Shown one piece after another: positions 59,637-64,000 of a DNA stretch of 64,000 nucleotides (position 1 is its first letter; the number at the start of each line of letters is the position of its first letter). The translations under genes and the position numbers were made by a program. This DNA comes from Brevibacillus_H sp049846925 (lineage in GTDB: Bacteria > Bacillota > Bacilli > Brevibacillales > Brevibacillaceae), in NCBI RefSeq assembly GCF_049846925.1, contig NZ_JBNCMT010000003.1, forward strand, positions 151,720 through 215,719, given 5' to 3'. The notes under the pieces are model-generated. The model saw nothing but the letters and a program-made list of their open reading frames with translations. It was not told where the DNA came from and did not search any database.

Positions 59637-60054
59637 ATGGAAAAAGTCTCCCATCAAAGGCATTTTGACAAACAGCCTTGTCAACACACCTGGTGAATGA
59701 TGGGAGCAAAAGGAAAAGCGAAAGGTGTAGGTAGGAATATTTTGGTTAGCTAGAATCTTGGCTGTAACGCCAAATGTTTTTTAAAGAGGTGTGGCGGTAT
59801 TCATTTGGTGAATGTTGTGAAAAGGCTCTAAGCGGTGATGATAAACCTGCCCAGGAAACTCGGTATTCCTGTAGCAACGACCAGCTCGGTTCGACGGAGG
59901 TTGTCGTTGGCAGCTTCACACGCTCACCTCCTTGGGGTGTACCTGTAGTATGACCGTTAACACTACCGCTATGTTTAGAAAGTTTTCGGTATCGTTCTAA
60001 AACCTTCTAGTCCTTCATAAATTTTAGGAACTGGGACGAGGGAGGGGGAGCGTT
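59637..60054 (+). other. 418-bp structured non-coding region
   Basis: No convincing gene. It contains several perfect inverted repeats: CTCCCATCA / TGATGGGAG (59648-59656, 59698-59706) enclosing TTGACAA / TTGTCAA (59665-59684); CCAAATG / CATTTGG (59770-59776, 59802-59808); CAACGAC / GTCGTTG (59875-59881, 59903-59909); GGAGGT / ACCTCC (59896-59901, 59926-59931); TTTAGAA / TTCTAAA (59974-59980, 59995-60001). None is followed by a long T-tract on +. A 36-codon ORF (59838-59948) lacks a good ribosome site. It could be an RNA gene or a long leader of the gene at 60055. Confidence 0.5.
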
Positions 60055-60759
60055 ATGTACATCAGAAGGAACCAACTATGGTGGCTGATCCCCATTTTTC
60101 TTGGTCTCTTCCTGCTCGGTATGCTCCTTGCTGTTATAACCAAACCACCTCAAACGACACCTGCATCTTCATCCATGGAAGAAAAAAATCAGGGAGACCC
60201 GGATACCTTGCATCATGATCAGCTTGCCAGTCTCGTCAAAAAACTGGCTGGTGATACACCTGTTACCTACCAGGTAAAGACCAGGGACCAGACGTATCAA
60301 GGCGTATATCGTGGAGAATCATTCGATGTCAAGGGCAACGTATCAGGTCATATCATCCAGATGAAACGCAGTACAGACAAAGTTGAACTGCAAGTGGATG
60401 GGAAAGAGCAGCCATTAGAATTTCTTCCTTATGCGTTGTTTACCCCTTATGAACACGCCATGATCATACAAGGACAACTTCATTCACTCGTACCGACAGA
60501 GTTGCATAAGCGTGATCGGGATGGGCTCAAAGGGCTTCAGTTTGCTCTTCCGTCCAATCAGGTGGAGTCCATGATTTCGCTCTGGTTGGGGCCACAATTT
60601 CAGGCAGATGAAATCATGCGACAAACGCTGAAAGATGTGGTTATTCGCTATGAGCTATGGTATGATACCGATAAATTCGAGGTAAAGCAATTAACTGTTG
60701 ATTTGCTAGTACCCAGCTTTCAGAATCAGCAAAGAGATCAACTCGTGTTCCGTTTTTAA
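60055..60759 (+). CDS. Membrane-anchored protein of unknown function
   Basis: A 234-residue protein with one N-terminal transmembrane helix (about residues 9-27, WWLIPIFLGLFLLGMLLAV), a Thr/Pro/Ser linker, and an extracytoplasmic domain of ~180 residues rich in beta strands (TYQVKTRDQTYQGVYRGESFDVKGNVSGHI, LEFLPYALFTPYEHAMI). No catalytic motif. RBS GGAGGGGG. It lies 40 bp upstream of tseB and may act with it in the cell envelope. Not recognised. Confidence 0.78.
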   Translation: MYIRRNQLWWLIPIFLGLFLLGMLLAVITKPPQTTPASSSMEEKNQGDPDTLHHDQLASLVKKLAGDTPVTYQVKTRDQTYQGVYRGESFDVKGNVSGHIIQMKRSTDKVELQVDGKEQPLEFLPYALFTPYEHAMIIQGQLHSLVPTELHKRDRDGLKGLQFALPSNQVESMISLWLGPQFQADEIMRQTLKDVVIRYELWYDTDKFEVKQLTVDLLVPSFQNQQRDQLVFRF

Positions 60760-60799
60760 GGGACACCGCCTGACAACAGCGTAAGCAAGAGTCAGGAGG

Positions 60800-61300
60800 A
60801 TGAAAAAGGAGTTAGTGTTTGTGTATGTACGTGTAGGTATTGCTGTAGGAATCTTGTTGCTTTTGTTGGGTGGATTTTTGTATCACCTTACTTCAAGTGC
60901 AGTTGGCGAGAAATACGCTTCCGAGGATCAGGTACGGCAATGGGTTAAGGATCGGACGGGAATTGCACAAATTGATGAAATCAGCGAATTTCGCGGGACA
61001 AAGGTCTATGCGGTTGTGATTGGAAAGAATCACTTCGGCACACCTGTAATCGCCTGGCTCACACCAGATTCGGTTGATTTTGAAATAATGGATGGCGTTG
61101 TAACGAGAAATAGTGTACAGGAAGCAGTGTTAAAAGGTGACAAGAATGCTAGAATTCTGCACATCGTTCCTGGAAAAGATGACAATCAAAAATTCTGGGA
61201 AGCCGTCTATATTGACCAGGAACAACGTTACAATTACGTGTACTACGATTTTAAGACGGGTAAAGTACTTAAATCGTATCGCCTTAACCCGGTTAGTTGA
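60800..61300 (+). CDS. tseB: Cell-wall elongation regulator TseB-like (YpmB, DUF5590)
   Basis: A 166-residue bitopic membrane protein: one transmembrane helix (about residues 13-30, GIAVGILLLLLGGFLYHL) and an extracytoplasmic domain with two PepSY-like/DUF5590 halves, ending WEAVYIDQEQRYNYVYYDFKTGKVLKSY. This matches B. subtilis YpmB/TseB, which interacts with penicillin-binding protein 2A. The start is uncertain: the ATG at 60800 abuts the GGAGG site with no spacing, so an in-frame GTG at 60815 or 60821, after AAAGGAG, may be used. Confidence 0.82.
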   Translation: MKKELVFVYVRVGIAVGILLLLLGGFLYHLTSSAVGEKYASEDQVRQWVKDRTGIAQIDEISEFRGTKVYAVVIGKNHFGTPVIAWLTPDSVDFEIMDGVVTRNSVQEAVLKGDKNARILHIVPGKDDNQKFWEAVYIDQEQRYNYVYYDFKTGKVLKSYRLNPVS

Positions 61301-61331
61301 ACGGCTGTTAAGCACCGATGCTACATGTTTG

Positions 61332-61357
61332 AAGACCCCTTAATATGGGGTCTTTTT
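61332..61357 (+). terminator. Intrinsic terminator after tseB
   Basis: AAGACCCC / GGGGTCTT stem with a seven-base loop and T-tract. Confidence 0.92.
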
Positions 61358-61405
61358 CTTTTTCCTCAATACCCAACATCTACATAGGAATTCATTTTGT
61401 TAATA

Positions 61406-61414
61406 TGCTATACT
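61406..61414 (+). promoter_or_regulatory. Extended -10 promoter of the FtsH-like operon
   Basis: TGCTATACT, 72 bp before the gene at 61487; identical to the element before the panB leader. No clear -35. Confidence 0.45.
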
Positions 61415-61486
61415 TTAAATCGTTCTCCAGTTGATAGATTACGATATATACAAATCGTGTAGATAATAGAGGAGGGGAGTAATCTC

Positions 61487-62017
61487 ATGCAAGTACGTAA
61501 AGTACCGATCATCTCATCGCTACTTATCGCGTTGGCTCTCCTGTTTGGCGGTTGGTTTCTGTTTCAAAAAGTAGAAATAGAAGAACCAGTTCGTACGAAG
61601 ATCGCTCAAATGGAGTCAGCTACATTGGCTGACCTGCAGATTACAAAGGAGCAAATGCTGATAAAGCTAACAGTTACGAAGCCGGAAGATTTTCCAGAAG
61701 AGTATAAGTCTCTTGAGAATGACATCAGCGGAATCGTGAAAAATAAAGAAGTCATCGTTGAATTGACGAATCAAAATGAAGAGTTGAAAAAAGTGTGGAA
61801 CAACGGAACTTTTGCGCTGACAGAAGCGTTGGAACTTCATCAGTACAGCAAACTTCCGGCATTGGTTAATGAGTGGAAAGTGAAGAATCAATTGGATTTG
61901 GCACTTACCAGTATGGATAAGAGCAACATTTACATCTTTCTGAAGCGTGGGTCAGATGAATTCTACACCATCGTCCCTCGTGAGCAGCAAGAGAGTGAGG
62001 TGAATGCTCGTGGGTAA
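61487..62017 (+). CDS. Membrane-anchored extracytoplasmic protein coupled to an FtsH-like protease
   Basis: A 176-residue protein with one N-terminal transmembrane helix (about residues 8-27, IISSLLIALALLFGGWFLF) and an extracytoplasmic domain of ~145 residues (TLADLQITKEQMLIKLTVTKPEDFPEEYKSLENDISGIV...). It has no known motif. RBS GGAGGGG. Its end overlaps the protease gene by 14 bases, so the two are translated together. The layout (TM1 plus external domain) resembles the part missing from the N-terminus of the downstream FtsH-like protein; this is an inference. Confidence 0.78.
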   Translation: MQVRKVPIISSLLIALALLFGGWFLFQKVEIEEPVRTKIAQMESATLADLQITKEQMLIKLTVTKPEDFPEEYKSLENDISGIVKNKEVIVELTNQNEELKKVWNNGTFALTEALELHQYSKLPALVNEWKVKNQLDLALTSMDKSNIYIFLKRGSDEFYTIVPREQQESEVNARG

Positions 62018-63515
62018 GGAAATATTGTTTGGAGTGGTACCTGCTGTCCTAATCTTCTTGTTATTCCTCGGAATTAACATCGGGCCATTCTTGTTGTTTG
62101 CGGCTGTATTAGCCGGTTTGTTTTTCATAGTGAGCCGCCAGGGTGGTATTGGTGTTGCTGCAAAGAACGGGCGAGGTAACAAGCACTCCGTTCCCAAGAC
62201 AGATATCTCGTTTGCGGATATCGGGGGACAAGAACGTGCAAAACAAGAGCTAAAAGAAGCGTTGGATTTTTTGAATCATAAAGACAAGATCAAACATTAT
62301 GGGATTCGACCGTTAAAAGGGGTTCTCTTGACAGGACCTCCGGGAACAGGAAAAACCTTGATGGCGAAAGCAGCAGCTAACTACACCAACTCTGCATTTG
62401 TGGCAGCTTCCGGTTCTCAGTTTGTAGAGATGTATGTAGGTGTAGGTGCACAGCGTGTTCGTGATTTGTTTCGCGAAGTGAAAACTCTTGCTGAGAAAAA
62501 CGGACAAGATTCAGGCATTATCTTTATTGACGAGATTGACGTCATCGGTGGAAAGCGGGAAGGCAGCCAACAACGTGAATATGACCAGACGTTGAACCAG
62601 TTGTTGACCGAGATGGATGGGATTCAAACAGAAGATAAACCACGCATTCTCATTATGGCTGCAACCAACCGCAAGGATATGCTGGACTCAGCTTTGTTGC
62701 GTCCAGGCCGTTTTGACCGTCATATCACCGTTGATTTGCCTGATAAGAAAGCTAGGGAGCAGATTTTGCACATCCATGCGAACAATAAACCATTAGCTTC
62801 CGAAGTATCCATCTCACAAATCGCCCAAGAAACGTTTGGCTTCTCAGGTGCTCAGTTGGAGAGCTTGACGAATGAAGCAGCCATCTATGCAATGCGTGAG
62901 AAAGCAGAACTGATCAACAACCGTCACTTCAGCATGGCAGTAGATAAAGTGATGATGGGTGAAAAAAGTGACCGTGAAGCAACAGGCGATGAGAAAAAGC
63001 GTGTTGCTCTACATGAATTAGGTCACGCCATCATGAGTGAACAAGTGAGACCTGGTTCTGTTTCACAGGTTACGCTGAGTCCTCGTGGTCAGGCTTTGGG
63101 GTATGTGCGCCAAAACCCGATGGAAGATCGTTATTTGTACACAAAAGAGGCTTTGGAAAAGCAGATTATGGTCTGTCTGGCTGGAGCAGTGACAGAGGAA
63201 ATTTACTATGATGGCCGTAGTACAGGTTCACGAAACGACTTCGATCAGGCGCTTGGAATGGCACACGAGATCGTGAAAAGTGGTATGTCCCAATTAGGGA
63301 TCATTCATATCGATTATATCGATAAAAACCAGATTCATACGGAAGTGAATCGAATTCTCGAAGAGCTTCTTGACCAGACAAGGGAAACACTTCGTCGCTA
63401 TGACTATGTTTACAAAAACAGCTTGCAAATTTTGTTGGATCAAGAGGTGTTAAACGGAGACGAATTCCGTGACATGTTAAAACAAGTAGATAGCAAACAA
63501 GAGCTGGCAGTGTAA
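62004..63515 (+). CDS. FtsH-like AAA membrane metalloprotease, short form
   Basis: A 503-residue protein (typical FtsH is about 600-640). Two close transmembrane helices lie in residues 8-46 with no extracytoplasmic domain between them. An AAA module follows: Walker A GPPGTGKT near 111-118, pore loop EMYVGVGAQRVRDLF near 144-158, Walker B IIFIDEID near 171, second region of homology AATNRKDMLDSALLRPGRFDR near 212-232. The zinc protease part has HELGH near 335-339 and the third ligand Asp in GSRNDFDQAL near 412. Active residues are intact. A housekeeping ftsH presumably exists elsewhere, so this would be a paralogue. Confidence 0.93.
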   Translation: MLVGKEILFGVVPAVLIFLLFLGINIGPFLLFAAVLAGLFFIVSRQGGIGVAAKNGRGNKHSVPKTDISFADIGGQERAKQELKEALDFLNHKDKIKHYGIRPLKGVLLTGPPGTGKTLMAKAAANYTNSAFVAASGSQFVEMYVGVGAQRVRDLFREVKTLAEKNGQDSGIIFIDEIDVIGGKREGSQQREYDQTLNQLLTEMDGIQTEDKPRILIMAATNRKDMLDSALLRPGRFDRHITVDLPDKKAREQILHIHANNKPLASEVSISQIAQETFGFSGAQLESLTNEAAIYAMREKAELINNRHFSMAVDKVMMGEKSDREATGDEKKRVALHELGHAIMSEQVRPGSVSQVTLSPRGQALGYVRQNPMEDRYLYTKEALEKQIMVCLAGAVTEEIYYDGRSTGSRNDFDQALGMAHEIVKSGMSQLGIIHIDYIDKNQIHTEVNRILEELLDQTRETLRRYDYVYKNSLQILLDQEVLNGDEFRDMLKQVDSKQELAV

Positions 63516-63538
63516 AACTGTCGGCTTTTTGTTTTTTT
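63502..63538 (+). terminator. Intrinsic terminator overlapping the FtsH-like stop codon
   Basis: AGCTGGCAGT / ACTGTCGGCT, a 10-bp stem with two wobble pairs, followed by TTTTTG and seven T. The stop codon is in the loop. Confidence 0.8.
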
Positions 63539-63636
63539 AAAAACCCATTTTCATCGTGATATGTGCCATATATCTGGTCAAATGCATATGTTACAGATGA
63601 CATGATAAGGAGATTAGGGAAAAGGAAGGGACATAC

Positions 63637-64000
63637 ATGGCGAAACCACAAAAAAAACGAAAGAAGCCGCCAATACAAGAGCCTGATCTTTTGTTTGACG
63701 AGGGAGTACTACCAGAATGGCTCGTGGATGTTTCCAAGGATCCAGTCAAAGAAACAGCGAAAGAAACCGTTGTTGAACGATTCATAGAAGACGAGCCAAC
63801 CAAAAATGTGAAGACTTTTCCACCACTGCGCACTGTGCCAAAATCAAATGTTGAGTCCAACCAAAAGAATTTCACCAAGGTTGTAAAAGAGAGAAAAGAA
63901 GAGCTGAATACACCGGTTATTTATACAGACGATCTCATGGACCAATCCGTAACAGCAGAAAAAATAGCCAATCGCTCCATTGATGCGACTAAAATTAAAC
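63637..64000 (+). CDS. Start of a WIAG-tail-like repeat protein (truncated by window end)
   Basis: An open frame of 121 codons running off the window; the ATG follows AAGGAAGGG. The N-terminus is very basic (KPQKKRKKPP) and then acidic and polar, with no signal peptide. Just before the end it reads SVTAEKIANRSIDATKIK, the kind of repeat unit (xITxxKIAxGSI) found in long surface/spore-type proteins of Brevibacillus and Paenibacillus annotated as WIAG-tail proteins. The call depends on the sequence beyond the window. Confidence 0.6.
   Translation, partial: MAKPQKKRKKPPIQEPDLLFDEGVLPEWLVDVSKDPVKETAKETVVERFIEDEPTKNVKTFPPLRTVPKSNVESNQKNFTKVVKERKEELNTPVIYTDDLMDQSVTAEKIANRSIDATKIK

Noticed and set aside
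59838..59948. 36-codon ORF in the structured gap
   Set aside because: Only AGCGGTG directly against the ATG, no helix or domain pattern, and it lies across the strongest RNA stems.
59641..60001. Known housekeeping RNA (tmRNA, RNase P, SRP, 6S) in the gap
   Set aside because: None of the conserved motifs I know for these RNAs is present; a covariance search would be needed to exclude 6S firmly.
1..64000. CRISPR arrays, insertion sequences, prophage or integrase genes
   Set aside because: No spaced direct repeats, transposase, integrase or phage structural genes were seen on either strand.

Overview
The window is a chromosomal segment of a Gram-positive, endospore-forming member of the Bacillales. 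Gene content and order follow the Bacillus subtilis der/gpsA - spoIVA - hbs - mtrA/mtrB - hepS - ndk - cheR - aro/trp - qcr - dapB - bsh - pan - dinG region almost step for step. The futalosine-type menaquinone genes, frequent TTG starts, moderate GC and a WIAG-tail-like protein point to Paenibacillaceae, most likely Brevibacillus. The genus is inferred from layout and protein character, not from a search.

Layout: 1-6.6 kb holds the end of der, plsY, gpsA, spoVIF, a converging unknown gene, yphE, two [2Fe-2S] ferredoxins, yphF and spoIVA. 6.8-7.9 kb holds hbs and folE (mtrA). 7.9-12.7 kb is an accessory block between mtrA and mtrB: a CBS/ACT protein, tRNA-Pro, an AT-rich flagellin with a very large foreign-looking centre, a DUF1835 protein, a lytic transglycosylase and a 30-residue membrane peptide. 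12.8-18.6 kb holds mtrB (TRAP), an exported unknown, then menaquinone genes (hepS, menG, mqnP-like ubiA, ubiX, mqnA, hepT). 18.7-33.1 kb is the aromatic supra-operon: ndk, cheR, a 55-residue ORF, aroC, aroB, aroH, trpEDCFBA, hisC, tyrA, aroA. The trp leader (23.1-23.4 kb) carries a promoter, a long run of (G/T)AG triplets, an antiterminator/terminator pair and a hairpin over the trpE ribosome binding site, which is the full TRAP attenuation apparatus. Its regulator, mtrB, lies 10 kb upstream.

33.1-36 kb is a second accessory block: a candidate small RNA gene with catabolite-control-like half sites, a dihydroorotase-like protein lacking the usual metal ligands, and an ECF sigma/anti-sigma pair. 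36-39 kb holds a TPR protein (YpiA-like), an unknown, a stand-alone IDEAL protein and a DUF2487 protein. 39-43.8 kb holds qcrABC, ypjA, ypjB and a divergent YitT-family gene. 44-52.2 kb holds a MazG-like protein, dapB, mgsA, bshB1, bshA, cca, birA, a structured leader and panBCD. 52.3-59.6 kb holds a TPR protein, dinG (exonuclease plus Fe-S helicase), a lipoprotein with a degenerate metallo-beta-lactamase fold, rex and an MTA/SAH deaminase. 59.6-60.05 kb is a structured non-coding stretch. 60-64 kb holds an unknown, tseB/ypmB, a membrane-anchored protein overlapping an FtsH-like protease, and the start of a WIAG-tail-like gene.

The most interesting items are the unusually long TRAP triplet array, the possible split FtsH system at 61.5-63.5 kb, the flagellin insert, the candidate small RNA at 33.2 kb, the structured panB and ypjB leaders, and the structured gap at 59.6-60.05 kb. 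No CRISPR array, insertion sequence or prophage was seen.
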